From the NCBI RefSeq assembly GCF_014640075.1, contig NZ_BMGG01000007.1, positions 1-64,000 on the forward strand: 64,000 bases of DNA. The letters are read 5' to 3'. Both the position numbers and the translations under genes were made by a program. This DNA comes from Chelatococcus reniformis. GTDB lineage: Bacteria; Pseudomonadota; Alphaproteobacteria; Rhizobiales; Beijerinckiaceae. The notes below the pieces were generated by a model. The model was not told where the DNA came from and ran no database searches. It worked only from the letters and a program-made list of their open reading frames with translations. Shown here piece by piece: positions 8,875 through 18,006 of this stretch; the stretch's first letter is position 1; every line of letters begins with the position of its first letter.

Positions 8875-9081
8875 TTAACGGCTGCTATCTTCCTTCGGGG
8901 GATCAGGCTGCGTCCGGCCGCCCCCGCTCGGCTCGGTGGCCGCTTGCCCGTCGAACTCCTCTCGTTCAATCTGATCGCGGGCCTTGTTCCAGTGATCCAG
9001 CTCCCGCCCCTCCGGAAAGCCGTCCGCTTCCCACAGTTTGTAAGCCAGCTCGCGGACCCGCTTTTCTTTATCGGTGCTCAT
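8875..9081 (-). CDS. DUF2934 family protein, 68 aa
   Basis: The conserved core KRVRELAYKLWEADGFPEGR followed by LDHWNKARDQIE is nearly identical in pattern to the N-terminus of the 146-475 protein. The tail is short and polar. AAGGAG lies 6 bases before the ATG. It is 25 bp upstream of the broken ligase gene on the same strand. Function unknown. Confidence 0.85.
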   Translation of the reverse strand: MSTDKEKRVRELAYKLWEADGFPEGRELDHWNKARDQIEREEFDGQAATEPSGGGRTQPDPPKEDSSR

Positions 9082-9132
9082 GCAGCGCTCCTTGCGGTTG
9101 AAGAAAGTCGGAAGGCGGGCCTGTGTTCCGGT

Positions 9133-9354
9133 TCATTGTTGATCCAATTCCCCTGAAGGTTGATCCTTTCGGAGACGCAACTTGAACTCGGCCAACGCGA
9201 AGCGCCCCGCCTCCCGCGCTGCGCCTTCGGTTTGGTAATCCGAGCCCGTCAGAAGGGGCGCTGCAAAACCCCACCGCCGAATTTCGTAAGTGAAGCCCCT
9301 TAGGCTTCTCACCACCAGCAGGATCGGAACTTGGCTGTTATACGACTGCGTCAT
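9133..9354 (-). CDS. small conserved hypothetical protein, 73 aa
   Basis: The start is placed at MTQSYNSQVPILLVVRSLRG. The sequence then reads FTYEIRRWG, LLTGSDYQT and an amphipathic helix, AAREAGRFALAEFKLRL. This beta-beta-alpha pattern recurs in small rhizobial proteins of unknown function. An in-frame ATG far upstream adds only low-complexity residues. No clear ribosome site is visible. Confidence 0.5.
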   Translation of the reverse strand: MTQSYNSQVPILLVVRSLRGFTYEIRRWGFAAPLLTGSDYQTEGAAREAGRFALAEFKLRLRKDQPSGELDQQ

Positions 9355-9409
9355 GCAGGGAGAGACGCGGGGCGAGCCGATTAGGTCCCCCCGCGCCCTG
9401 GGCAGGCGG

Positions 9410-9547
9410 CTATGGCTGTGAGCGGCAGACCGCCGCGAGTAGTTCGTCAAGCGTCGGATTGAACCCGAACAGAAAAATCCCCCACGCCGGGGCTGTCGCA
9501 ACGGCAAGTCCCAGCGCGAGCGCTGCCCAGGGCGCGGCGAGCCTCAC
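9410..9547 (-). CDS. 45-aa single-pass membrane protein coupled to the DUF2243 gene
   Basis: The GTG start at 9547 overlaps the TGA of the DUF2243 gene (GTGA), which implies translational coupling. The product is one hydrophobic helix (LAAPWAALALGLAVATAPAW) followed by FLFGFNPTLDELLAAVCRS. The NPTLxEL pattern appears in short membrane proteins encoded next to DUF2243 and cytochrome-oxidase assembly genes; that link is from memory of neighbourhood patterns and is an inference. Confidence 0.55.
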   Translation of the reverse strand: MRLAAPWAALALGLAVATAPAWGIFLFGFNPTLDELLAAVCRSQP

Positions 9548-10042
9548 GATGCCATCGAGGCCATGTCGCGCTTACCCCGTTGCATGATCAGCCACCCGTC
9601 CGCGATCATTACGGCGCCCCACGCCAGAAATGCCATGTCCCAAGCGAAGCGGGCAGCCTCGCTGACCTGCTCGTTTACGTGATGCACGCCAAGAATCTGA
9701 TGATCGACTATGCCTTCGACTGTGTTGAAGGTCCCGAACCCGAGAAGAACCGAGCCGATCAAGAGCTTGGTGGACCATACGAGATGTTGCCGATGTGCAA
9801 AGCGCCAAAGAATGAACAGCCCAATGACCACGAACACGTAAGTGACGCCGTGAAAGATGCCGTCCCCACAAAGTGTTTAGCTTAACATTCTCAATGCTGT
9901 CGATGGGATACCAGCTGCTTAGCATATGATGCCACCGAAGCACTTGGTGCAGTACGATTCCGTCGAAGACCCCGCCAAGGCCGAGGTGGAACAGAATGCC
10001 CGCAGAGACACGAGACCCGCCGGTGGCGCCTTCATCGCCCAT
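9544..10042 (-). pseudogene. DUF2243 membrane protein, frameshifted
   Basis: The N-terminal part (SAGILFHLGLGGVFDGIVLH, then the LRWHHMLS block) and the C-terminal part (VTYVFVVIGLFILWR, FGTFNTVEGIVDHQILGVHH, then FLAWGAVMIADGWLIM) are the two halves of a four-helix DUF2243 protein. They lie in different frames. Reading TGG-GAC instead of TGGGGAC at 9864-9867 restores the frame, so one extra G in a G4 run explains the break. The conserved histidines (VLHQVLRWHH, VDHQILGVHHV) suggest metal or heme binding. As written the product stops early. Confidence 0.8.
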
Positions 10043-10349
10043 CCCTCAACCCCTCTGTTGACCCTCTCGCTCCAACGACTGTCTCAAAGACTTGGTCATC
10101 GCCGCTTAAAGGCAATGGTGAAGCCGCGCGTCCCGTTGACTGGTGCCGCAGCCACAGCGGGCCGCAAGCTCATATCTGGCGCTGACGGCTTGCCGTGTTT
10201 TGACACTCAGGACCAGCGTCTTGCCCGAGTCAGACGGCTCCGGCTGGACCCTTCCTGATCTGATCAGATCGACTCACCATAGTAGTCATCGACCCGTCGG
10301 CTCCAGCCGCGATCGCTTGCGTAGTTGCTTGGGACGGTCGGACCTCCCC
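10043..10349. other. intergenic stretch between DUF2243 and PRC-barrel remnants
   Basis: No coherent frame was found on either strand. It is probably the upstream region of the minus-strand DUF2243 gene together with decayed sequence. Confidence 0.3.
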
Positions 10350-10634
10350 TCAGCCGTCGGAACCTTCCGAGACGCGGTAACCACCAAGCGTCGTATCATA
10401 TGACAGCAATTTCCACGGGAGGGGGTGATAGTCTGCGCCCATTCCGAGGAATCCGCCCACCGACAGCACCGCATAAGCCACATCGCCAGAAACTTTATCC
10501 AAGATGACGTCGTATCGACCCCATGCTTTCGCCGTCTGCGGCGTAGACACTCGTACCCTCGACCTTACTTGCAGCGATCAAAGTGGCGGTCTCGTCCTGC
10601 GCCACCGTGGCCCGCGCCGAATCATAGTCGCTCA
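10350..10634 (-). pseudogene. PRC-barrel domain protein, frameshifted
   Basis: A TTG start at 10634 follows GGAAGGGG. The N-terminal frame reads LIAASKVEGTSVYAADGESM and then runs out of frame. The continuation, YDVILDKVSGDVAYAVLSVG then LPWKLLSYDTTLGGYRV, is the typical PRC-barrel core but lies in another frame. The break is near 10515-10520 (TCGATACGAC). About 90 residues would be restored. PRC-barrel stress proteins of this kind are common in rhizobia. Confidence 0.75.
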
Positions 10635-10722
10635 ACGCGTTCCCCTTCCAAAATACGCCGCCCTGTTGGCGGCGACTCATGTTGTGACAGCCCCCGGAAC
10701 GGGCCGAATTGGACGTGGCGGT

Positions 10723-11167
10723 GGCGCGCAGCACCGGGCCGACGGCGGCGCCCCCGTCGCCGCCGCGCGAGCACAGGGTCCGTCCCGAGCCCTTGAGATG
10801 CAGGTCGCGTCGTCTGCTCTTCGTCTCGACGATCTCACCGACCAGCAACGCCCCGGCCATCGCCAAGCTGGGGTACGAAATTGCCGAACTGATGGCCGGC
10901 ATAGGCCAGCGCGATCGGCTCGGCCCCGACCGGGAAGCTCTTATCCGCCAGCATGGCGATTCCGTCGGAACTCTCCAGCCAGTCGGCATTGAGCCCGACT
11001 TCCGACGCCAATAAGCGATTGATGCGGATCAGCTTCGCCGCCGACACGGCACTGGCGCCGGGGTACGCGAAGAAGCGCTGCGGCGGACGTGCATCGCTAT
11101 TATCGACGACCGGCGCGGCAACTTCGACCAGTGTTCCCGAGTGTTTCGCTGCCGTCGATCCCGTCAT
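10723..11167 (-). pseudogene. selO: selO (protein adenylyltransferase) N-terminal fragment
   Basis: SelO is a pseudokinase-fold AMPylator linked to redox stress. Recognisable blocks: FFAYPGASAVSAAKLIRINR, LASEVGLNADWLES, EPIALAYAGHQFGNFVPQLG, then in another frame LLVGEIVETKSRRRDLHLKG and SGRTLCSRGGDGGAAVGPVL. The frame changes near 10850. Homology stops after GPVLR at ~10723, before most of the catalytic domain. About 145 of the usual ~490 residues remain, so this is a dead gene. A perfect OxyR-like site lies upstream at 11376-11412. Confidence 0.85.
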
Positions 11168-11375
11168 GGGAAATTTACTTTCTAAATGAACCGCTGCGGC
11201 CAGATAGTAATAATCGCTCGCCCGATCCGCTAAGGTCGGCGTCGAACTCCGGTCACGGGGATCCTGATGTCCGGCTGCCGCGGATACTCCCGCCGCCCTC
11301 AGGTCATAAGCCCACGATTCTCATCACATGAGTATACTACCCGTGCACAATGTGATTCTGCACCGCGAATGGGAA

Positions 11376-11412
11376 ATCACGTCACGCTATCGAGTCGATA
11401 GCCCTGCGCTAT
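11376..11412 (-). promoter_or_regulatory. OxyR-like quadruplet site upstream of the selO remnant
   Basis: Read toward selO the site is ATAG-N7-CTAT-N7-ATAG-N7-TGAT, the best match in the window to the classical OxyR consensus (three perfect boxes). The centre is a perfect palindrome, GCTATCGACTCGATAGC. It lies 209 bp from the selO start. Confidence 0.75.
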
Positions 11413-11525
11413 GATGGTGGGTGGACGCAAATTGCGGTGCGACCGCGATGTTTCGCACGAGCGAGCGTGATCCTAGCGACTTATTTTCCCCTCGTCTCGA
11501 GCCCGGTGTCTTTTCAACTCAACCG

Positions 11526-11562
11526 ATAACGGGCGGCTATCGACACCATGGCCAAAGGTAAT
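11526..11562 (+). promoter_or_regulatory. OxyR-like quadruplet site
   Basis: ATAA-N7-CTAT-N7-ATGG-N7-TAAT reading rightward. It ends 101 bp before the small gene at 11663, the same distance as the site upstream of the kinase gene at 49849. Confidence 0.7.
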
Positions 11563-11662
11563 TCTCCTACTCAGTATCATACCCTAGCCTCACTCCGACG
11601 TCGCTGTCCCTCGTGTTCCGATCTATGCCGGCGCGTTGAATACGGCCGTGCAAGGGGGGAAT

Positions 11663-11833
11663 ATGCAAATCAAATTGCCGCTCAGTGTCCCCTTGCGCGG
11701 TGCCGTCGAAAGCGCCGCGCGTGAAGGTGTCGTTGCCCGCGCAAACGGCCGATTTCCAGCGTCAGTGCATTCCGGGTGTCCAGCCGTGCGATGGCGAATC
11801 TCCGGCCTCGAAACAGCCCAAGCTCTCCTCTGA
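11663..11833 (+). CDS. 56-aa hypothetical, possible N-terminal remnant of a kinase paralogue
   Basis: The ATG at 11663 follows AAGGGGGG. The first residues, MQIKLPLSVPLRGAVES, resemble the start of the kinase at 49849 (VQIKATIAGLLSGSIES): identical QIK, L, G and ES at the same spacing. Both genes lie ~100 bp after an OxyR-like site. The similarity fades after ~20 residues and the frame ends at 11833. It is either a short gene or a 5' remnant of a duplicated kinase gene. Confidence 0.4.
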   Translation: MQIKLPLSVPLRGAVESAAREGVVARANGRFPASVHSGCPAVRWRISGLETAQALL

Positions 11834-11970
11834 ACGTCAGAATAGTGCCGGACGCTGTTGTCGCCTGGGCCGAACGGCGGTGCGCGGATCGCAAGCCCTA
11901 TTGCCGCATGAACGGATGCTGCTGCCGCCTTGATGGACGATCAGCAGCAGAAGGCTGAGGAGATCGATGA

Positions 11971-13413
11971 ATGACGCAGACGTTTGTGGAGCCGTGCGGC
12001 CGCGGCATCATCGATTCGGAACCGTGCCCGGAAGAGCAGGGACGAAAAGTGCTGCCCGTACGCCGGCACATGGTGCTCACGGCCTGCGTGCTCGCGTCAT
12101 CGATGGCCTTCATCGACGCGACAGCGCTCCCTGTCGCATTGCCAAGATTGCGCGCTGATTTCGGCGCAGATCTCGATTCTGTTCAATGGGTTCTCAACGG
12201 GTACATGCTGGCGCTTGCCTCGCTGACCTTGATCGGCGGGGCGCTCGCGGATGTCTACGGCAAGGCGCGGATGCTCGCAGTTGGGGGCCTCCTGTTCGGA
12301 TTGGCGTCGGCTGCTTGTGCGCTGGCGCCGTCGCCGGCCTGGCTGATCGCCGCGCGCGCGATACAGGGAACAGCCGCAGCGATCGTTACGCCCGCTAGTT
12401 TGGCTCTGATCGGCGCCACCTATCCACGCACGGAACGGAACCGGGCGATCGGCGTATGGGCGGCGGCATCGGCTCTGACCACGGCTGGCGGTCCGGTCCT
12501 GGGCGGCTGGCTGACCGAGAAGTTCGGCTGGCCGTCGGTGTTCTGGATCAACCCGCCGGTGGCGATTGTCGTGGTCGGAATTCTGTTAGTCTTCGCTCCC
12601 AAAGATAGCCTCATCCGGCGCAGATTTGACGTGATCGGCGCCGTGATCCTTGCCTCTGCGCTTGCGGCGCTCGCCTGCGCGCTCAGCCGGGTCGGTGCTG
12701 CTGAAGCTCAAGTCGCTGGGCACGCGCCGGCGCCATCGGGCCCAATGGCAGCTCTCGTCGTCGGGCTCGCTATTGTCGGGCTGGCTGCTTACGGGTTCTG
12801 GGAGCACAGAAGCAAACACCCCATGACGCCGCCCCGACTTGCGGAGAACCGCGCTTTCCTCGGTCTGAATATCGCGACCCTGATGATCTATGCGGGGCTC
12901 TCGATCATGTTTTTCTTGCTTCCGTTCGATCTCGTCGAGCGCCGCGCGCTCTCGCCGACCGCAGCTGGCATGGCGTTCCTGCCTTTCGCGCTAAGCATCG
13001 GTCTTCTGTCAGGCATTTTCGGCGGACTCGCAGACAAGGTCGGTGCCCGGGTCATGCTCGTTGCGGGTCCGATGGGTGCCACGTTCGCCTATGTGTGGAT
13101 GGCGCTGGGGCAGGAGGAATCTTTGATGGTCGGCGTGATCGTACCAATGACGCTGCTTGGGCTGTCCTTCGCCTTGCTCGTAGCGCCGCTCACTGCGTCG
13201 GTCCTGTCGAGCGTCGACCAGACAGACGAAGGGCTCGCCTCCGGAATCAACAATGCGGCGAGCCGCGTCGCACAGCTCGCGGGCGTGGCATTGGCCGCCG
13301 GAGTCGCCTCTTTCGAGGCGGGATATGAGATCGGTCTCGCGATAGCGGCGATAACCTCGATCGCTGGCGCTATCATAGCTGCAGTAACACCGACTCCGCA
13401 CGCGTTATCATGA
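11971..13413 (+). CDS. MFS drug-efflux transporter (DHA2/EmrB-QacA type)
   Basis: An inner-membrane proton-driven exporter of 480 residues with roughly 14 hydrophobic helices. Family motifs: ALPVALPRLRADF in helix 1, QWVLNGYMLALASLTLIGG, the loop 2-3 motif ADVYGKARML and the antiporter motif GGPVLGGWL in helix 5. GAGGAG lies 8 bases before the ATG. The gene stands alone between an OxyR-like site (409 bp upstream, with a small frame between) and a convergent gene. The substrate cannot be predicted. Confidence 0.9.
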   Translation: MTQTFVEPCGRGIIDSEPCPEEQGRKVLPVRRHMVLTACVLASSMAFIDATALPVALPRLRADFGADLDSVQWVLNGYMLALASLTLIGGALADVYGKARMLAVGGLLFGLASAACALAPSPAWLIAARAIQGTAAAIVTPASLALIGATYPRTERNRAIGVWAAASALTTAGGPVLGGWLTEKFGWPSVFWINPPVAIVVVGILLVFAPKDSLIRRRFDVIGAVILASALAALACALSRVGAAEAQVAGHAPAPSGPMAALVVGLAIVGLAAYGFWEHRSKHPMTPPRLAENRAFLGLNIATLMIYAGLSIMFFLLPFDLVERRALSPTAAGMAFLPFALSIGLLSGIFGGLADKVGARVMLVAGPMGATFAYVWMALGQEESLMVGVIVPMTLLGLSFALLVAPLTASVLSSVDQTDEGLASGINNAASRVAQLAGVALAAGVASFEAGYEIGLAIAAITSIAGAIIAAVTPTPHALS

Positions 13414-13566
13414 TCCCACGCGTCATGATCCACGTCCGCGAATGGTCGCCCTGCAGCAAACCCTTTTGGGACCGCAAAGATCGGAATGACGCCGACACGA
13501 TAGCCCCATTCAAACATCGCGGGGCCGCGTCAATCCAATGAGCTGCCTGGACCTCGGGTATTGTTA

Positions 13567-14010
13567 TCAGACAACCTCCTCGATAACGAGCTCCCGTCCG
13601 TTGAACGAGACCGCGTCACCGGCACGCTTGCCTTCCAGCTCGGCATAGATCGGAGCTTGTGTTGAGATCCCCATGATCTCGTTGCCGTCGCACAGAAACG
13701 TGCCTGTCGACACGGAAATAACAAAAAACCGGCCGCCTAGTTTCACCATTGCGCCCTCTTCGACCGTGCTTTTCGGTCCAAAGTCGATCGCGGAGAGTTT
13801 CTCGATTTTGTCGGAGTGCGAATGAATCGTGTCGTCGAATGCTTCCGACAAGTCGCTCGCGAACTCCGCCCGCGCTTGCTCGTCGTTCTCGATTGGCTCA
13901 CTTCTATCGAGTCGGGCACTCTGGACATATTCCAAATATTTTTCTCTTGCGCTCTCGAGGTCGCATGCCTCAAGCGACAGCATTGTTTGCTTCATGATCT
14001 GTTTGTTCAT
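13567..14010 (-). CDS. GreA/GreB C-terminal-domain-like protein
   Basis: A 147-residue soluble protein. The N-terminal half is charged and helical (LESAREKYLEYVQSARLDRS, then ASDLSEAFDD). The C-terminal half (VKLGGRFFVISVSTGTFLCD, then ISTQAPIYAELEGKRAGDAV and NGRELVIEEV) has the order and spacing of the FKBP-like domain of Gre factors (APIxxxLxGKxxGDxV). It may bind RNA polymerase like Rnk or TraR-type modulators. The start at MNKQIMKQTM has AAAGGACG upstream. It lacks the usual long Gre coiled coil, so a transcript-cleavage role is unlikely. Confidence 0.65.
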   Translation of the reverse strand: MNKQIMKQTMLSLEACDLESAREKYLEYVQSARLDRSEPIENDEQARAEFASDLSEAFDDTIHSHSDKIEKLSAIDFGPKSTVEEGAMVKLGGRFFVISVSTGTFLCDGNEIMGISTQAPIYAELEGKRAGDAVSFNGRELVIEEVV

Positions 14011-14014
14011 CTCA

Positions 14015-14859
<845 letters not shown>

Positions 14860-15029
14860 CGCGCTGCTGCGCTTCAACTGGCTTGGTTCAAGCGAGGGCG
14901 AGTTCGCATCGACGGATTTCTCCTGTTACGGAAATCGCGGCATGCGGCATCCAAATTCGAACGCCAAACCCTCCTTACAGGTCATTCTGCCGTCATCCTG
15001 ATTGTATGGCGAACCGGCCTCACCATATT

Positions 15030-15971
15030 ATGGGCATGCAAATAAGCGCAATTTCCTTTCGCGAGCATCGTGAACTCGGCGAAGTCGCGTGGCTGCGTGA
15101 TTACGATCGCGGCCTGAAGCTCGCGGCAGAACAGGGCAAGCCTGTTCTGCTACTGTTCCAGGAAGTGCCCGGGTGCTCGACCTGCGTGCGTTTCGGGCAG
15201 GACGTTCTGACCCATCCGCTGATGGTGGAGTTCATCACCGACAGGTTCGTGCCGGTGGCGATCTTCAATAACCATCCTGGTGCCGACACCGAGATCCTGC
15301 ACCGCTCCGACGAGCCGTCGTGGAATAACTCCGTGGTGCGGTTCCTTAGGCCTGACGGAGCCGAGCTCGTACCCAAGCTGGCGGATCGCTACGACGCGCT
15401 GGGACTGCATGATAAGATGGCCGCCGTTCTCGCGATGCTCGACGATGAGGTGCCCGGCTATTTCCGCTTGTTGGGGCGCGACTTGCTGGTCGAATATGGT
15501 CTTAGCAAATGCATGACCTACACGACCCCATGCTTTTGGTCGGGCGAAACAAGCCTCGCCACGCATCCGGCGGTCATCACGACCGATGCCGGCTGGGTGG
15601 ATGGCGAGGAAGTGGTGCAAGTGTATTTCGATCCCCGCGAGGCCTCGCGCCCTGTTCTGGATGCCTATGCCAGTGCCGAAGGCTTCAACCCGATCGAAAG
15701 CCGCGGTTTCGAGCTTGACCGTGAACCGCAGTTCTACCTACGTAAGAATGTGGCCCGTCGCCTGCCTCTGACGCCGGCTCAGCGTACACGGATCAACCTC
15801 GCCGTTCCTTATCGCAGTTCGGTCGCGGACCTGCTCAGCCCGCAGCAATCCGCATGGCTTGGCGATACGAACCTGAAGCGGTCGAGCGGGGAAGACGCCT
15901 ATCGCCGGGACATTCGCCAGAGCTGGCCGAAGCTGGTGTCGCAGCTTGGCATTATCGAGAGGGAGAATTAA
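15030..15971 (+). CDS. thioredoxin-fold protein with VPGCSTC active site
   Basis: The protein has ~313 residues. After a short N-terminus (FREHRELGEVAWLRDYDRGL) it contains VLLLFQEVPGCSTCVRFGQD, a thioredoxin-like strand followed by CxxC, then HPLMVEFITDRFVPVAIFNN, a pattern seen in DUF255-type thioredoxins. The C-terminal half holds SKCMTYTTPCFWSGE and a second domain of unknown role. Likely a cytoplasmic thiol-disulfide protein. The next gene starts 2 bases after its stop, so the two are coupled. The start is uncertain: ATGs at 15006, 15030 and 15036 all lack a clear ribosome site. Confidence 0.7.
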   Translation: MGMQISAISFREHRELGEVAWLRDYDRGLKLAAEQGKPVLLLFQEVPGCSTCVRFGQDVLTHPLMVEFITDRFVPVAIFNNHPGADTEILHRSDEPSWNNSVVRFLRPDGAELVPKLADRYDALGLHDKMAAVLAMLDDEVPGYFRLLGRDLLVEYGLSKCMTYTTPCFWSGETSLATHPAVITTDAGWVDGEEVVQVYFDPREASRPVLDAYASAEGFNPIESRGFELDREPQFYLRKNVARRLPLTPAQRTRINLAVPYRSSVADLLSPQQSAWLGDTNLKRSSGEDAYRRDIRQSWPKLVSQLGIIEREN

Positions 15972-15973
15972 CC

Positions 15974-16810
15974 GTGGATGTCGCCTCCATCGGCCTCATT
16001 GAGGATGAGGATATCCTTCTCGACTTGGCATCGCTGGCGCTGAGCCATCTCGATCACGAGAGTACGGATATCGCCCCCTATCTAAAAAAGCTCGAAGAGA
16101 TCGAGGACCGCGTGTGTCATGAAGGGCATATCGCGGTTGTTACGAGAGAACGTGCCGCAGTGCTGTCACACGTGCTCCATGGTGAGCTCGGATTTATCGG
16201 CGACAACGAAAGCTATGACGCGCCGATCAATGCAGATTTTATCGGGATGCTCGATCGTAAGCGCGGCCTGCCGATTTCACTGTCAATCCTCTATGTCGCG
16301 ATGGCTCGTCGGGCGGGATGGAACGCCTATGTACTCAATCTGCCCGGCCATGTCCTCGTCCAGATCGGCGAGAGGAGCCCCGTGGTGATCGATCCCTTCG
16401 CGGGCGGTAGCCTGGTGCCGGAACCGAAGATCGCCGAGATTTGCCGAACTTATCTTGGCAAGGAAGGCGACGCCTCCAGACTCAGCGTCTTTCGGATGAA
16501 CAACCGTGACGTGCTGGTCCGGCTTTTAAACAACCATGTCGTTCGAGCGGAGAATGGGAGCGATCCTCATCGAGTCTCCGAAGTGTATCGGCGCATTACC
16601 CAGATCGCGCCTGGCGCGCTTGAAGCCTGGCAAAACCTTGCGCGTCAGCAATTAGCATCGGGCGATGTGGCAGGCGCCAGGGCAAGCCTGTTCGCCATGT
16701 CGGAAGTGGCTCCCGACAAGGCGACACGTGATCGCATCATACGCACATTTGACGCGTTCAATTCGATCGGGCCCGTTGCGCCGGTTGGTGTCTCCGGAAA
16801 AAGGCCGTAG
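15974..16810 (+). CDS. SirB1-family transglutaminase-like / TPR protein
   Basis: A 278-residue protein. The SirB1 core is visible: INADFIGMLDRKRGLPISLS (N-terminal block), MARRAGWNAYVLNLPGHVLV with the GHVLV His, and VVIDPFAGG with the Asp. These correspond to the degenerate transglutaminase fold. A TPR-like C-terminus follows (VYRRITQIAPGALEAWQNLA). The GTG start at 15974 has GGGAG upstream. It lies 2 bp after the thioredoxin-fold gene and is probably cotranscribed with it. Confidence 0.82.
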   Translation: MDVASIGLIEDEDILLDLASLALSHLDHESTDIAPYLKKLEEIEDRVCHEGHIAVVTRERAAVLSHVLHGELGFIGDNESYDAPINADFIGMLDRKRGLPISLSILYVAMARRAGWNAYVLNLPGHVLVQIGERSPVVIDPFAGGSLVPEPKIAEICRTYLGKEGDASRLSVFRMNNRDVLVRLLNNHVVRAENGSDPHRVSEVYRRITQIAPGALEAWQNLARQQLASGDVAGARASLFAMSEVAPDKATRDRIIRTFDAFNSIGPVAPVGVSGKRP

Positions 16811-17147
16811 GCGGCGAAAACCATACGGCATACCGACCGACTATGATCGGCGGCGGGCTCTTCTCGGCAGCGAGTCCGGGTCTGACGGATCTCGCGGCGG
16901 CCTCGACCCGCTATCCATGCAAACGCTAAGCGGCTGCCGAGCGAGCGCCCCCGATGTCCATGGTCAGGCATTACAGTTTGAACGCCTAGGTCACTTCGCT
17001 CGCAATGACGAATCGCATCCAGAAAGGCTGGCCTTCAATCGAACAGTCTTCTTGCGCGAGAGCCTGGGGAAAGCCACCGCTCGCACACCTCGACGGTGCC
17101 AGCAAATGAGACAAGTTGCGGAGCATTCTGCACTGCGGAGTGTTCGC
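16811..17147. other. non-coding stretch
   Basis: Between the stop of the SirB1 gene and the convergent tautomerase gene I see only chance frames. No hairpin followed by a T-run and no RNA gene were recognised. Confidence 0.35.
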
Positions 17148-17510
17148 TCATCGGTTCGGCGATCCCGGCCTCATTTTGTCGGGTGATACCTCGGAAATTG
17201 TCACCACGACGCTTCCACGTTCGTAATCCGCGGCGTTCGCCACGGCGGAGGCTACGGCTTCGCGGAGCACCGGCCCGTGGGAATGCTCCGCGTCGCTAGC
17301 GACGAAGCCATGAACGAAGATCTGATGGCACTCCAGCGGTGTGCCATGAAGCCAGAAGCATGCCGAGGCGATCTCCAGCACGGTTGCTTGGGTGAGCTCG
17401 CGAGGTGCTCCGGTCGTCGTGGCGTGCGCGTCCTTGACCGCCTCCGGAAGTGCGGCCTTGCGCTTATCGGAAAGCTGGCCACCTGGAATCTGTATCGTGT
17501 ACGTCGCCAT
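17148..17510 (-). CDS. tautomerase-superfamily protein lacking the catalytic Pro1
   Basis: A 120-residue protein with the trimeric tautomerase/MIF layout: a first strand YTIQIPGGQLS, helix KRKAALPEAVKDAHATTTGA, a second beta-alpha-beta with HQIFVHGFVAS and REAVASAVANAADYE, and a final SVVVTISEVSP. The family catalyses proton transfer through an N-terminal proline exposed after Met removal; here residue 2 is Ala (MATYT). It may have another activity or be a pseudoenzyme. The 17537-17848 gene lies 26 bp upstream on the same strand, so they likely form an operon. Confidence 0.75.
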   Translation of the reverse strand: MATYTIQIPGGQLSDKRKAALPEAVKDAHATTTGAPRELTQATVLEIASACFWLHGTPLECHQIFVHGFVASDAEHSHGPVLREAVASAVANAADYERGSVVVTISEVSPDKMRPGSPNR

Positions 17511-17536
17511 TCGTCCCCTCGGGTCTCGTGAACGTT

Positions 17537-17848
17537 TCAGAACCGCTCGTCTCTCGCACGGAGTATCGTGCGATGCGCGTATGTGTGCTGGCTGACCGCT
17601 TTGTCGACGATCCGCCCGATGCAGGCCTCGATCGCCTCTTGGTAGGGTGAGACCGGACTTGCATGTTGATCGTCGTCCGGCACAAACCGCGGAGCGTGAC
17701 GCGATGCCCTACGCAGGCGCGCCACGAGGCCATCGGCCGCCTCTTGCGTCGGCTCAAGTGCCAGAACGTGCGCGAGCAACGTCTGTACAACTGACGTAAG
17801 GGCCGACACATGGGCCGCGTCGGGTGCGTATTCGTCGCCTTGCTGCAT
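17537..17848 (-). CDS. hypothetical helical protein, 103 aa
   Basis: Predominantly alpha-helical: LTSVVQTLLAHVLALEPTQE, DGLVARLRRASR, SPYQEAIEACIGRIVDKAVS. No known domain is recognised. AAGGAT lies 9 bases before the ATG. The tautomerase-like gene follows 26 bp downstream. The helical periodicity over the whole length supports a real gene. Confidence 0.55.
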   Translation of the reverse strand: MQQGDEYAPDAAHVSALTSVVQTLLAHVLALEPTQEAADGLVARLRRASRHAPRFVPDDDQHASPVSPYQEAIEACIGRIVDKAVSQHTYAHRTILRARDERF

Positions 17849-17912
17849 GCCAGATCAGATCCTTATGGCGGGGTCGGGAAGACTGGGTACCACGACTGAT
17901 GGCGACGATCCC

Positions 17913-17949
17913 GTCCCGCCCGGCTATCGATGGGATGCCCACTTTCTAT
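17913..17949 (+). promoter_or_regulatory. OxyR-like quadruplet site upstream of the broken msrA
   Basis: GTCC-N7-CTAT-N7-ATGC-N7-CTAT reading rightward; the second to fourth boxes fit and the first is degenerate. It ends 58 bp before the msrA start at 18007, the same distance as the msrB site from its gene. Confidence 0.6.
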
Positions 17950-18006
17950 GATCTCGCCACGTTGGCGCCGGCTACCTTCGCGCTTGGTCGACTGGAGGAT
18001 TTTGAC

